A stretch of DNA of 34,800 bases, from NCBI GenBank assembly GCA_902629125.1, contig CACOPQ010000025.1:1-34800 (forward strand), read 5' to 3'. Of the stretch, positions 26,925 to 34,800 are shown one piece after another (positions within the stretch are counted from its first letter, which is position 1; every line of letters begins with the position of its first letter). Below the pieces are notes generated by a model. That model saw only the letters and a list, made by a program, of their open reading frames with translations. It was not told the origin of the DNA and made no database searches. The DNA is from an uncultured Alphaproteobacteria bacterium (lineage in GTDB: Bacteria > Pseudomonadota > Alphaproteobacteria > Thalassobaculales > Thalassobaculaceae). The position numbers and the translations under genes are program-made.

Positions 26925-27926
26925 TCAGAGATCTTGCTGCAATGTTGGGTTATAGTTTGAGTCATACCACCAATTCATGTACTCGCCATAAGAGATCGGT
27001 GGAAACTTGGCTGGATTATTTTGTGACTTACATGATGATAGGCACTCTATTTGACTATGAAGATGGGGACCAAAAAAGAAAGGGATGGAATATCGAGATG
27101 TTCTTTCAGGCGGAAGAGCGCGATGAGGCGTGGATTTATAACGACCATTCGTCCATCGGTGAAGCATATCACCGCTATTTACTACTATGGAGTCAGCAAC
27201 ATATGGAACATCTAGCCACTCGTCAGTATCAGTTTGAATTTGCAAGCCGGGTATTTCACTTTGCGCTAGGAAGGTTAGAAAATTCGAATCTGTGTGAGGA
27301 GCGATGCCATATTGATTTTTTATTTGGTCTTTGACCGCAGGATAATGAGATAATCTAAAAGAAAATTGGCTTTCCCAAAATGCATTTTCGAAAGTTGAGG
27401 CGGGCATATCAAGTGAAATTGCTAGGGGCGCAAGAAGCTGCTTAGCTAGCTTGTCGATCGCGTTTGTGTACTCTAAGATTTTCTCTTTAAAACCTGGAAA
27501 GTTTTTCGGCCACTCATTCGGTCCAGCAAACCTTGTCCTTGATTTTACGAGAGGATCATCCGCGGATCTCTCTCTCTTAACAAAAAACGCCTCGTTCATA
27601 TCTAATTTAGCATTTGGATCACTTGCTCGGGACGTGCTTACATTATAACGCCCCATACCCATGTATCCGTTATTGTGGGAATTCATTAATACGGAGTTCT
27701 TGAATTCCATTGATTGATCATGAAAACGTTGAGCCTCTTTGAAAGTTTGTTTGATTAAACCTTGTGATATCCCGTGGTTGATTAAAATCAAAAACCCCCT
27801 GCCTAAAAAAGCTGGTTTAAGGTTTTGTGCGATGGTGTACTCTCTGAGCGGATCGTTTCCAAATAGTGGAGCTAAATCAATAATTGGTATATCGTTTTGC
27901 ATTTTTGCTGCTGTTTTTTTAGACAT
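26925..27926 (-). CDS. 2-oxoglutarate/Fe(II)-dependent oxygenase (isopenicillin-N-synthase-like)
   Basis: A 333-aa oxygenase of the DIOX_N plus 2OG-FeII_Oxy architecture. The N-terminus has IPIIDLAPLFG and GRGFLILINHGI. The iron-binding triad is complete: His211 and Asp213 in APHTDSNFLTFL and His268 in STPHRAL. Arg278 with Ser280 in SRYSIPFFF binds the 2-oxoglutarate carboxylate. Members hydroxylate, desaturate or cyclise small molecules. It is first in a four-gene minus-strand set with the ThDP enzyme, LDH2-family dehydrogenase and LLM oxidoreductase, so its product may be the start of a pathway. A divergent LLM gene shares its promoter region. Substrate not recognised. Confidence 0.92.
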   Translation of the reverse strand: MSKKTAAKMQNDIPIIDLAPLFGNDPLREYTIAQNLKPAFLGRGFLILINHGISQGLIKQTFKEAQRFHDQSMEFKNSVLMNSHNNGYMGMGRYNVSTSRASDPNAKLDMNEAFFVKRERSADDPLVKSRTRFAGPNEWPKNFPGFKEKILEYTNAIDKLAKQLLAPLAISLDMPASTFENAFWESQFSFRLSHYPAVKDQIKNQYGIAPHTDSNFLTFLAQSEIPGLQIQTDTDEWLDVPYVADSIVVNSGDMLHRWTNGRYKSTPHRALPPERTSRYSIPFFFGPHLHSQIECLSSCKSQNNPAKFPPISYGEYMNWWYDSNYNPTLQQDL

Positions 27927-27949
27927 AATCGTGGAAGCTAACCTTTAAA

Positions 27950-28002
27950 TTTGACACTTTAAAATACTTAAATTTATCGAATTATAGTAAAATATTGTCA
28001 AA
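27950..28002. promoter_or_regulatory. Face-to-face candidate promoters between 2OG oxygenase and LLM genes
   Basis: TTTGACA (27950-27956) and its inverted copy TGTCAAA (27996-28002) are 39 nt apart. Each holds a perfect -35 hexamer TTGACA, one reading right to the LLM gene and one reading left to the oxygenase operon. At 16-18 nt spacing both would use the same AT-rich centre as -10: GATAAA on the minus strand (27978-27973), and TTTATC or TATCGA on the plus strand. A perfect TATAAT also occurs on the minus strand (27986-27981) but at wrong spacing. The arms could instead be an operator. Pattern seen, function inferred. Confidence 0.4.
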
Positions 28003-28109
28003 CAACTACCTATTTTTGATCCATATGTTGTATGTTTTTTGGTTAAGGGGCTAGTTATTTTTCAGGATAATGTTTAGCAAAGCCTTAAAATTTTAAAGAG
28101 AGAGATCGC

Positions 28110-28946
28110 ATGGATATTGGCGTATTTATTTTTGACACAGACTATAGTGTAGACATAACGGAATTGGCGAAAGAACTGGAGGCACGCAATTACGAGTCCT
28201 TGTTTGTGCCAGAGCACACTCATATTCCCACAAGCCGACAGTCTCCTTTTCCAGGAGGCGGTGATTTACCGCGCCAATATTCTCATACTCTTGACCCATT
28301 CATATCGCTAGCTTTTGCCGCTGCTGCGACTGCGAAATTAAAAGTGGGTACAGGAATCTGTTTGCTTCCTCAAAGAGAGGCAATTGTTACTGCGAAGTCA
28401 GTTGCTAGTTTAGATCTAATGTCAAAGGGTAGATTTGTTCTAGGCCTTGGGGGAGGATGGAATATTGAGGAGATGGAAGACCATGGAGTTAAATACAACC
28501 GTCGTTTCGCAATCATGAGAGAACGTGTGCTGGCCATGAAGTCGTTGTGGATGGACGAGGAGGCAGAATTTTCAGGTGATTTTGTTAAATTTGAAAAAAG
28601 TTGGGCTTATCCTAAACCGCATCAGAAACCTCACCCTCCAATACTTATGGGTGGAGAAACCGACTATACATTAAAACGCGTTGTTGATTATTGTGATGGC
28701 TGGTTCCCAAGAGGAAGAGGAGGATTTGATCCAATGGAAAGCGCCAATCGTCTTAAGAATATGGCGGATGAGGTGGGGCGAGATATCAACAGCCTTTCTA
28801 TCAGTGTGTTCGGTGCGCCGCCAAAGCCAGAGGTGTTAGATAGTTATAGAAAGGCAGGTATTGATAGAGCTCTTTTTGCCTTGCCATCAGAAGATAAAGA
28901 CACCGTTTTTAAAACTCTTGATAAGTTCCAGAGTCTTCTCGATTAA
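28110..28946 (+). CDS. LLM-class flavin-dependent oxidoreductase (F420- or FMN-type)
   Basis: A 278-aa luciferase-like TIM-barrel protein. Segments: LEARNYESLFVPEHTHIP (about 27-44), LKVGTGICLLPQREAI, KGRFVLGLGGGWNIEEM, then HQKPHPPILMGGETDYTLKRVVDYCDGWFP. The same order of blocks occurs in the LLM gene at 23116, so the two are paralogs, but this one is shorter and has a different active-site-side loop (the SPFPGGGDLP segment). It is divergent from the 2OG oxygenase operon and likely shares its control. F420 versus FMN use cannot be decided from sequence alone. Confidence 0.88.
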   Translation: MDIGVFIFDTDYSVDITELAKELEARNYESLFVPEHTHIPTSRQSPFPGGGDLPRQYSHTLDPFISLAFAAAATAKLKVGTGICLLPQREAIVTAKSVASLDLMSKGRFVLGLGGGWNIEEMEDHGVKYNRRFAIMRERVLAMKSLWMDEEAEFSGDFVKFEKSWAYPKPHQKPHPPILMGGETDYTLKRVVDYCDGWFPRGRGGFDPMESANRLKNMADEVGRDINSLSISVFGAPPKPEVLDSYRKAGIDRALFALPSEDKDTVFKTLDKFQSLLD

Positions 28947-29077
28947 GTGTCCAATAAATATCGAACACCATAATCTTCGTTGAAAACTAATGCTCTAGTT
29001 GAACGGTGCCAACGGAAGGTTTTTGTAAATAGTGCGAAATGCGTGTAGTGTTAAGTCGATATGTTTGAGGGTAGTCG

Positions 29078-30493
29078 ATGCGCAGATATAGAAATACGAA
29101 AATAGTGGCCACACTCGGGCCTTCAACCAGAACAAAACGACAAATTCGCGCACTAATAATGGCCGGTGTAGACGTATTTAGGCTAAATTTTAGTCATGGC
29201 GAAAATTCTGATAAAAAATCACGGGTAACTGCGATCCGAGAACTCGAAAAGGAACTGGACCGCCCCGTTGCTATTATGGCAGATCTGCAAGGCCCAAAAT
29301 TGCGGATTGGAGAATTTAAAGATGGGGAAATAGAATTGGCTCCTGGCGATAATTTTAGCCTGGATTTGAAAGAACAGCTAGGGTCCATAAACCGTGTCCA
29401 GCTTCCACATATGGAGATTTTTGATGCGGCGGAAGCTGGTATGGATCTTCTTCTGGATGATGGAAGAATTAGGTTGCGGGTGCAAAAAGTAAGTAAGTCT
29501 GTGATTGATACAAAAGTTGTTACGGGAGGGCGGCTATCTGCCAGAAAAGGCGTTAATGTTCCTGGTGTTACACTCGGATTATCTGCCTTAAGCGAAAAAG
29601 ATAAATCAGATCTTGAGTTTGCCCTCGGCTTGGGCTGTGATTGGATAGCCTTATCATTTGTACAACGGCCGAGTGATGTTCGGGAGGCGAGGAAATTAAT
29701 TGAGGATCGTGCATCAGTTTTAATAAAATTAGAAAAACCTGCAGCTATTGATCACTTAGAAGAATTAATGACCTTGACGGATGCGGTTATGGTGGCACGC
29801 GGCGACCTCGGCGTTGAATTACCTCCTGAAAAAGTACCAGGCTTGCAAAAAAAGATTGTTAAGCTCTGCAGAAAATGGGGTAAACCTGTTGTAGTTGCTA
29901 CTCAAATGTTAGACTCAATGGTTCATTCACCGGCTCCTACACGAGCCGAAGCTTCTGACGTCGCGACGGCTGTGTACGACTCTGCTGATGCCGTTATGCT
30001 TTCTGCTGAGACGGCCGCTGGGGATTATCCCATAGAGTCAGTTGATATGATGAACCGAATTATCTTGGAGGCGGAGGGAGATGAAGCTTATCAAACCTTG
30101 ATGACTTCTAAACAGAATGTTGTTGAACCAACTGTTTCCGACGCAATCACATTAGCTGCAAGGCAGGTTGCTGAAACTGTGAGTGCAAATTGTATTGTCA
30201 CCTACACGACATCAGGATCTACCACTCTTAGAGCTGCAAGAGAACGTCCTACGGTCCCAATTTTATGCGTAACCTCAAGCCTTTCGACAGCAAGACGACT
30301 GGCGATTGCTTGGGGGATACATTCAGTACATATTGATCAAGAAGAACGGTTTTCGACCGTAGTGAAGCGTGCCGTTGACATAGCTGAGACACAGGGCTTT
30401 GCAAGTTTAGGGGATCATATTGTAATTACAGCTGGTGTGCCAATGGGAAAGTCAGGATCTACAAACGTCTTGCGTATAGAGAGAATCCCATAG
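29078..30493 (+). CDS. pyk: Pyruvate kinase
   Basis: Final enzyme of glycolysis, phosphoenolpyruvate plus ADP to pyruvate plus ATP. The 471-aa protein has the full set of motifs: TKIVATLGPST at the start, GVDVFRLNFSHG, MADLQGPKLRIG, ALSFVQRPSDV, the signature LIKLEKPAAIDHLEEL with the catalytic lysine, VARGDLGVELP, and ADAVMLSAETAAGDYP. The C-terminal domain (about 345-470) ends normally. The ATG at 29078 is preceded by GAGGG. It stands alone, 131 nt after the LLM gene and 145 nt before DUF1285. Confidence 0.97.
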   Translation: MRRYRNTKIVATLGPSTRTKRQIRALIMAGVDVFRLNFSHGENSDKKSRVTAIRELEKELDRPVAIMADLQGPKLRIGEFKDGEIELAPGDNFSLDLKEQLGSINRVQLPHMEIFDAAEAGMDLLLDDGRIRLRVQKVSKSVIDTKVVTGGRLSARKGVNVPGVTLGLSALSEKDKSDLEFALGLGCDWIALSFVQRPSDVREARKLIEDRASVLIKLEKPAAIDHLEELMTLTDAVMVARGDLGVELPPEKVPGLQKKIVKLCRKWGKPVVVATQMLDSMVHSPAPTRAEASDVATAVYDSADAVMLSAETAAGDYPIESVDMMNRIILEAEGDEAYQTLMTSKQNVVEPTVSDAITLAARQVAETVSANCIVTYTTSGSTTLRAARERPTVPILCVTSSLSTARRLAIAWGIHSVHIDQEERFSTVVKRAVDIAETQGFASLGDHIVITAGVPMGKSGSTNVLRIERIP

Positions 30494-30638
30494 TTGAGTT
30501 AATAAAACATAGATCTACGTTTGCTTCAGAAAATTTTTGACGGTGAGCGTGGAAAAGAGAGCCAGGTTTATGTTTTGGTTTCGCCAACTTATCAGCGAAT
30601 TGCTACTTTATTGGAGTAGAGGTTAAAGCGAGGCTTTT

Positions 30639-31199
30639 TTGTCTGAGAAAACTAGTAAACTCTGTCAATTAGAAAAACAGTTAGATGAAAAAGTATCTGA
30701 CTGCAAGGAGCTGGCTGTCCAAGACTTTAACATTAAGATAGCGATGGATGGTACGTGGTATTATAAAGGCACACCTATTAATCGGATGGCATTGGTAAAG
30801 CTATTTGCGGGTGTGTTAACCAAAGATAGAAACGGCATATACTGGCTGGTGACGCCAGTAGAGCGGGGAACTATTGAGGTTGAAGACGCACCATTTCTGG
30901 CAGTGGAGGTTAACTTTGAAAAGGATCATACGGATAATTTAGACAATTTCGTTTTTCGGACCAATTTAGATGAAACTGTCGTTTGTGGACCTAAAAACCC
31001 TCTAAGAATTCAATTCGATCCTTCAACAGGGGAACCGAGACCGTATATATTAGTACGGGATGGACTTGAAGCAAGACTAACAAGGTCTGTCTACTATCAA
31101 TTAGTGGAAATGGCTATTGAGAATGAAACTGAAGGTCAGAAGGTTTTAGGAATATGGAGCAAGGAGACGTTTTTTCCCCTGGGAACAATAGGCGACTAG
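30639..31199 (+). CDS. DUF1285 family protein
   Basis: A 186-aa protein of unknown function. IAMDGTWYYKGTPINRMALVKLFAGVL and YWLVTPVERGTIEVEDAPFLAVEV are the conserved blocks of DUF1285, a small beta-rich family of proteobacteria. It has no signal peptide or membrane segment. The TTG at 30639 has GAGG five bases upstream and gives the usual length. The 3' end overlaps the Nudix gene by 46 nt, and the DUF1285-Nudix-CCA order is one I know from other alphaproteobacteria, so a link to nucleotide or RNA metabolism is possible but unproven. Confidence 0.85.
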   Translation: MSEKTSKLCQLEKQLDEKVSDCKELAVQDFNIKIAMDGTWYYKGTPINRMALVKLFAGVLTKDRNGIYWLVTPVERGTIEVEDAPFLAVEVNFEKDHTDNLDNFVFRTNLDETVVCGPKNPLRIQFDPSTGEPRPYILVRDGLEARLTRSVYYQLVEMAIENETEGQKVLGIWSKETFFPLGTIGD

Positions 31200-31840
31200 T
31201 CTTATCTTTAGATGACTTTAGAAATATATTTTCGAGAGGCTTACGTCAGAATGCCATTCGAGAACAGCAGGATATTCTGGGCGATCATAATCTCAACCCG
31301 GGGATGTCTATTCCCGAAGAAACAAAACCAGCGGCTGTTTTAATCCCAATCATCGGGAGAGAAAAGGAAGCCACAATATTATTGACTAGAAGATCAGATG
31401 CTTTAAATCATCATGCGGGTCAGGTCAGTTTTCCTGGAGGAAGACATGAAAAATCTGATTTGAGTATGAGAGACACGGCGCTCCGAGAAACCGAAGAGGA
31501 AATTGGATTAAATCGAGATGCGGTCGAAGTAATCGGTGAGCTTTCTAAATACGAAACGAGAACAGGGTTCAGTGTTAAGCCGTTTGTTGGTTTAATAAAA
31601 CCGCCCTTTGAACTCAACGTTGATTCAAAAGAAGTGGCCGATGTCTTTGAGGTCCCAATCTCTTTTGTTTTAGATCGCAAAAACCATGAAAGGCATAGCC
31701 GAGAGTGGCAAAACACCATGCGACATTTTTATGTTTTCCCACATCCAAAATATTATATTTGGGGGGCAACAGCGGGTATGCTCGTTAATTTAGCTGAGCT
31801 TATGTTGGCAGCAGATGAAACGAGGAGAAATGGTTCGTAA
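31154..31840 (+). CDS. Nudix hydrolase, CoA pyrophosphatase type (NudL-like)
   Basis: A 228-aa Nudix enzyme. The segment NHHAGQVSFPGGRHE merges the CoA-pyrophosphatase extension (NuCoA-type) with the Nudix box, which continues as DTALRETEEEIGL and carries the Mg-binding glutamates. Such enzymes split CoA and its derivatives into acyl-phosphopantetheine and 3',5'-ADP. The ATG at 31154 lies within DUF1285 in another frame, and the 3' end overlaps the CCA gene by 26 nt. The first 60 residues, before the Nudix domain, are less conserved, so a slightly later start cannot be excluded. Confidence 0.9.
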   Translation: MEQGDVFSPGNNRRLVLSLDDFRNIFSRGLRQNAIREQQDILGDHNLNPGMSIPEETKPAAVLIPIIGREKEATILLTRRSDALNHHAGQVSFPGGRHEKSDLSMRDTALRETEEEIGLNRDAVEVIGELSKYETRTGFSVKPFVGLIKPPFELNVDSKEVADVFEVPISFVLDRKNHERHSREWQNTMRHFYVFPHPKYYIWGATAGMLVNLAELMLAADETRRNGS

Positions 31841-33053
31841 AGATTCTAATAAGTGGTGGATAGAAGAACCAGCGAAAACGCTAATGAATGTTCTAAATAA
31901 TCCCCCAGACTCGGCCCGCTTTGTTGGTGGTTGTGTGAGAAATACTATTCTTAAACTACCGACCTCTGATATAGATGTGGCAACCAAACACAGACCGGAA
32001 AAGGCTATTAGGTTACTCGAGGACGCAGGAATAAAGGTCAAAGCAACCGGACTTTCTCATGGTACCGTGACTGCATTTGTTCGTGGAGTCAGATTTGAGA
32101 TAACCACCCTACGGAAGGATATAAAGACTGATGGGCGGCATGCGGTGGTACAGTACACGGACTGCTGGCAAGAAGATGCTAAAAGACGAGATTTCACTAT
32201 CAACACTCTGTTGATGGATCAATTTGGGAAAATCATTGACCCTTTGAATTGCAAACAGGATATTTTAGATGGTCGTGTTATCTTTGTTGGCTGTCCATCC
32301 CAACGCATACACGAGGATGCTCTGCGAATCTTAAGGTTTTATAGATTTAACGCCTACTTTGGTTTTAGTTCGGCGGATCCAAAATCATTAGAAGCATGTA
32401 AAAAAAATGCTCATTTGGTTAGCAGTCTATCTGGAGAAAGAATACGCGAGGAGCTATTTAAAATTCTTACATCTGAAAATGTTTGTGACACCCTAGAGCT
32501 CATGCAAGATGGTTCTATTTTTGAAAAATTATTTTCCGCAAATGTCAGGCTCACTGAATTGAAAGCTCTACTTTCTCTTGAGAAAGACAGCATGGATCCA
32601 GTCTTAAGATTGGCAATAGCGTTTGGCATCGCACCTGAGACACTATCTTATAAATTGAAATTACCAAATAAAGTTGCTGATCAGCTCACTTTTCTAAATG
32701 GAACAGAAGTTTCAACTAAGGCAGATTCAAAGTCCATAAAATCATTTTTTTATAATTACGGAGTAAAGCAGACATTAGACTTGCTGATTTTTAAATCAGC
32801 TTTGGACGAAGATATAATCAACATTTATAAATATGCTTTGGAAATAAGGGAGGATTGGAATCACCCAATATTTCCAATAGCAGGAAGTGACATAGTATCA
32901 CTCGGAGTAACCCCTGGTATAGCAATAGGTAAAACACTGGCTGCGACAGAAAATTGGTGGATAGCTAACAACTTTGAACCTGACCACTCGAGTTGCATGA
33001 ACTGGGCAAGAAGTTTTATTAATAATGAAAAGGAAAAATCAGGCAATGGATAG
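31815..33053 (+). CDS. cca: CCA tRNA nucleotidyltransferase / poly(A) polymerase family protein
   Basis: Class II nucleotidyltransferase of 412 aa that adds or repairs the 3' CCA of tRNAs. Motifs: ARFVGGCVRNTIL, the catalytic carboxylates SDIDVAT, RRDFTINTLLMD, and EDALRILRFYRFNAYFGF. The region GRHAVVQYTDCWQEDAKRRDF matches the class II core. The C-terminal half (about 180-410) is the helical tRNA-binding part. The start is uncertain: the ATG at 31815 overlaps the Nudix gene; an ATG at 31830 has GAGGAG only two bases upstream. The 3' end overlaps the next gene. Confidence 0.92.
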   Translation: MKRGEMVRKDSNKWWIEEPAKTLMNVLNNPPDSARFVGGCVRNTILKLPTSDIDVATKHRPEKAIRLLEDAGIKVKATGLSHGTVTAFVRGVRFEITTLRKDIKTDGRHAVVQYTDCWQEDAKRRDFTINTLLMDQFGKIIDPLNCKQDILDGRVIFVGCPSQRIHEDALRILRFYRFNAYFGFSSADPKSLEACKKNAHLVSSLSGERIREELFKILTSENVCDTLELMQDGSIFEKLFSANVRLTELKALLSLEKDSMDPVLRLAIAFGIAPETLSYKLKLPNKVADQLTFLNGTEVSTKADSKSIKSFFYNYGVKQTLDLLIFKSALDEDIINIYKYALEIREDWNHPIFPIAGSDIVSLGVTPGIAIGKTLAATENWWIANNFEPDHSSCMNWARSFINNEKEKSGNG

Positions 33054-33813
33054 AATATCTATAGCGGCGGATGCGCTTATTGACGCAGAAACTAGAAACA
33101 CTGCGTTGAAAGAATTTCCAAATCTCTCAGCCCCAAAAAGTATTGAGGAAGCATTCTTAATACAAGACGCCGTTTTAAAAAAAAGGGGCGGAGAAATCGC
33201 AGCTTGGAAGGTAGGTCCAGGATCCGGTGAAATGACTATCACCTGTGCTCCAATAACGGTAGATCGAGTATTTAAATCACCCGCCAAATTGACAAATTCC
33301 CACAGACTAAAGGGTATAGAATGTGAGATAGCCTTTAGGCTTGGTAATGACCTGCCAAGTATGGGAATGCCGTATTCGAGGGATGATATTAAGAACTCTA
33401 TAAAAACTGTAACGGTAGCTATAGAAGCTGTAGAAACGCGTTTCGACAGCTGGCCAGTAGCAAACCCGCTTTGGGCGTTAGCTGATAATCAGAGTAACGA
33501 GGCGCTTATCATAGGAGACGAGATTGAATTCTTTGGCGAACAACAAATAAGAGGTCTTGAAGGGCGTTTAATTATCGACCAGCAGGTAATAGTCGCAGAT
33601 GCAGGCTTTCCAGGTGGAGATCCTTTAAGTTTAATTGCTGAATTAGCAAATCACATATCAAGTCGTTCGTCCTACGTTCAAGCAAGAGGACTTAGATCAG
33701 GTGATATAATCACTACAGGTTCTTGGAATGGTGTAGATTTTGCGACACAAAATTCGTTGATAAAAGTCTATTTTAATGAGTTAGGCTCCGCTAGTTTGGA
33801 ATTTGCGACCTAA
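33046..33813 (+). CDS. 2-keto-4-pentenoate hydratase-like protein (FAH superfamily)
   Basis: A 255-aa protein of the MhpD/2-oxopent-4-enoate hydratase group. Supporting blocks are SIEEAFLIQDAVLKKRGGEI with AAWKVGP, the metal-site strand LKGIECEIAFRLGNDLP with conserved Glu/Glu, TVAIEAVETRFDSWP, LADNQSNEALIIG, and the end block SYVQARGLRSGDIITTGSW. Related enzymes hydrate dienols from aromatic ring cleavage or decarboxylate oxaloacetate-like acids. No ring-cleavage genes are nearby, so the substrate is open. The ATG at 33046 overlaps the cca stop by 8 nt; an ATG at 33025 in the same frame is possible. Confidence 0.85.
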   Translation: MDRISIAADALIDAETRNTALKEFPNLSAPKSIEEAFLIQDAVLKKRGGEIAAWKVGPGSGEMTITCAPITVDRVFKSPAKLTNSHRLKGIECEIAFRLGNDLPSMGMPYSRDDIKNSIKTVTVAIEAVETRFDSWPVANPLWALADNQSNEALIIGDEIEFFGEQQIRGLEGRLIIDQQVIVADAGFPGGDPLSLIAELANHISSRSSYVQARGLRSGDIITTGSWNGVDFATQNSLIKVYFNELGSASLEFAT

Positions 33814-33859
33814 CTATTCCATCAAAACCTACCCTTTGTTTAGAGGTTAAGAAGATTAA

Positions 33860-34717
33860 TTAAAGTGAACTTGGCCAGGAAACAGAAGGGGGTAGGCTCA
33901 TCAAGATTGCCTCGACATTACCGCCCGTTTGTAACCCAAAAAGCGTCCCTCTGTCATACAATAAATTAAATTCTACATAGCGCCCTCGCTTGACTAGTTG
34001 CGCTTGCCTCTCTTTTTTGGTCCATTTTTTGTTCATATGCCGTTTTACTATGGTTGGATATACACTGTTGAAGGTCGAACCTACTTCTTTCGTAAAGTTA
34101 AAATCCGCCTCAAAATTATTTGCTAATTGATCATAGAAGATACCGCCTACACCCCTTGGTTCTTTTCTATGTTTTAGATAAAAGTAGTCATCGCACCATT
34201 CCTTAAAACGTGCATAGTATGTGTCATCGTGTTTGTTGCAAGCAGATTGAAATGCTTTGTGGAATAATTCCTTGTCCTCTGTATTAATAACCATGGGTGT
34301 GAGATCAGCTCCACCACCGAACCATGACCGTGTTGTTGCAATGTGTCGTGTGTTCATGTGAACTGCCGGTACATGCGGAGACCACATATGGGCAACTAAT
34401 GAAATGCCCGATGCCCAAAATTTAGGATTATCCTCTGCGCCGGGAATCTGTTTGCTAAATTCTGGCGACAGCTCTCCCATTACGGTGGAAATATTGACAC
34501 CAACCTTCTCGAATAGGCGGCCCTCCATAATTGACATTTCTCCTCCTCCTCCCCCCTCTCGATGCCATTTTTTTCTTCGAAATTTACCAGGAAGCATTGA
34601 CTGTTTAGGGCCTTCGTAATTTTGTTCGAGTTTTTCAAAACTTGAACAAATTTGATCTCTTAACGTCTCAAACCAATTTTGTGTTTCTAGGCGTTGGTTT
34701 TTAGTGGACAAGTACAT
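33860..34717 (-). CDS. hemF: Oxygen-dependent coproporphyrinogen III oxidase
   Basis: Aerobic haem-synthesis enzyme that decarboxylates two propionates of coproporphyrinogen III to vinyl groups. The 285-aa length is close to the usual 300. Motifs: [22 protein letters not shown] and [29 protein letters not shown] with the conserved acidic residue, [11 protein letters not shown], and [24 protein letters not shown]. It is convergent with the hydratase-like gene (46-nt gap). The presence of HemF indicates aerobic life; it shares the tetrapyrrole theme with the cob genes at the other end but is not linked to them. The last 83 nt of the window after its start show no further gene. Confidence 0.96.
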   Translation of the reverse strand: MYLSTKNQRLETQNWFETLRDQICSSFEKLEQNYEGPKQSMLPGKFRRKKWHREGGGGGEMSIMEGRLFEKVGVNISTVMGELSPEFSKQIPGAEDNPKFWASGISLVAHMWSPHVPAVHMNTRHIATTRSWFGGGADLTPMVINTEDKELFHKAFQSACNKHDDTYYARFKEWCDDYFYLKHRKEPRGVGGIFYDQLANNFEADFNFTKEVGSTFNSVYPTIVKRHMNKKWTKKERQAQLVKRGRYVEFNLLYDRGTLFGLQTGGNVEAILMSLPPSVSWPSSL

Positions 34718-34800
34718 TAAGCGCTCCGAAAGTAAGCAAATCTATCAGGAATTAAATATTTAACGCAGGACAAATACCGACCAATGAAAGTATAAAAATC

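Noticed and set aside
26864-27334. A 156-codon plus-strand open frame
   Set aside because: It lies antisense to the 2OG oxygenase gene, has no recognisable domain, and the opposite strand has complete catalytic motifs.
30570-30626. An 18-codon ORF (MFWFRQLISELLLYWSRG) between pyk and the DUF1285 gene
   Set aside because: Too short to support as a gene, with no clear ribosome site; hydrophobic short ORFs are common by chance in AT-rich gaps.
31937-31945. GGCVRN in the CCA enzyme instead of GGxVRD as a defect
   Set aside because: As far as I recall, Asn at this place is common in alphaproteobacterial members, and the catalytic DID motif is intact.

Overview
This 34.8-kb window looks like ordinary chromosome from an AT-leaning alphaproteobacterium. 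The lineage signals are a COQ9 (rpsU-divergent) gene beside def and rpsU, a DUF3035-type lipoprotein, a DUF1285-Nudix-CCA trio, a fused CobL, an MntR of the proteobacterial type, an aerobic HemF and an aerobic-type corrin pathway. A marine planktonic lineage (SAR116- or Rhodospirillales-like) is plausible from gene content and base composition, but this is inference. I saw no rRNA, tRNA, CRISPR array, insertion sequence, integrase or phage gene. Gene density is high and many genes are joined by 4-50 nt overlaps. GTG and TTG starts are common.

Layout. 1-1991 (minus): cobH-cobL-cobI, the corrin-ring part of cobalamin synthesis; a frame-broken coding remnant lies upstream of cobH. 2307-3832: a YeeZ-like SDR gene converging on cobO. 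4072-8960 (plus): ribF-ileS-lspA and a lipoprotein. 9059-11781: two M16 peptidase-family proteins, the first with the zinc motif and the second without. 12006-18422: methylmalonyl-CoA mutase small and large subunits, the MeaB chaperone GTPase, and a D-threonine-aldolase-like PLP enzyme. 18498-19392: sufE and an IscU-like scaffold. 19499-19990: mntR. 20013-22743 (minus): def-coq9-DHA2 transporter, with rpsU divergent at 22898. 23116-27926 (minus): a four-gene set of 2OG-Fe(II) oxygenase, ThDP enzyme, LDH2-family dehydrogenase and LLM flavin oxidoreductase, with a second LLM gene divergent at 28110. 29078-34717: pyk, DUF1285, CoA-type Nudix hydrolase, CCA-adding enzyme, a 2-keto-4-pentenoate hydratase-like protein, and hemF (minus).

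How it fits together. The window encodes part of the route that makes adenosylcobalamin (CobI/L/H, CobO) and an enzyme that uses it (MutAB with MeaB), so propionyl-CoA or branched-chain/threonine carbon probably enters the TCA cycle as succinyl-CoA here. The aldolase-like gene directly behind meaB may link hydroxy-amino-acid cleavage to the same route. The least explained part is the 23.1-28.9 kb cluster. Its enzymes suggest hydroxylation, alcohol/2-oxoacid interconversion, 2-oxoacid decarboxylation or carboligation, and flavin-dependent oxidation of an unknown small molecule. This is the best candidate in the window for an undescribed pathway.
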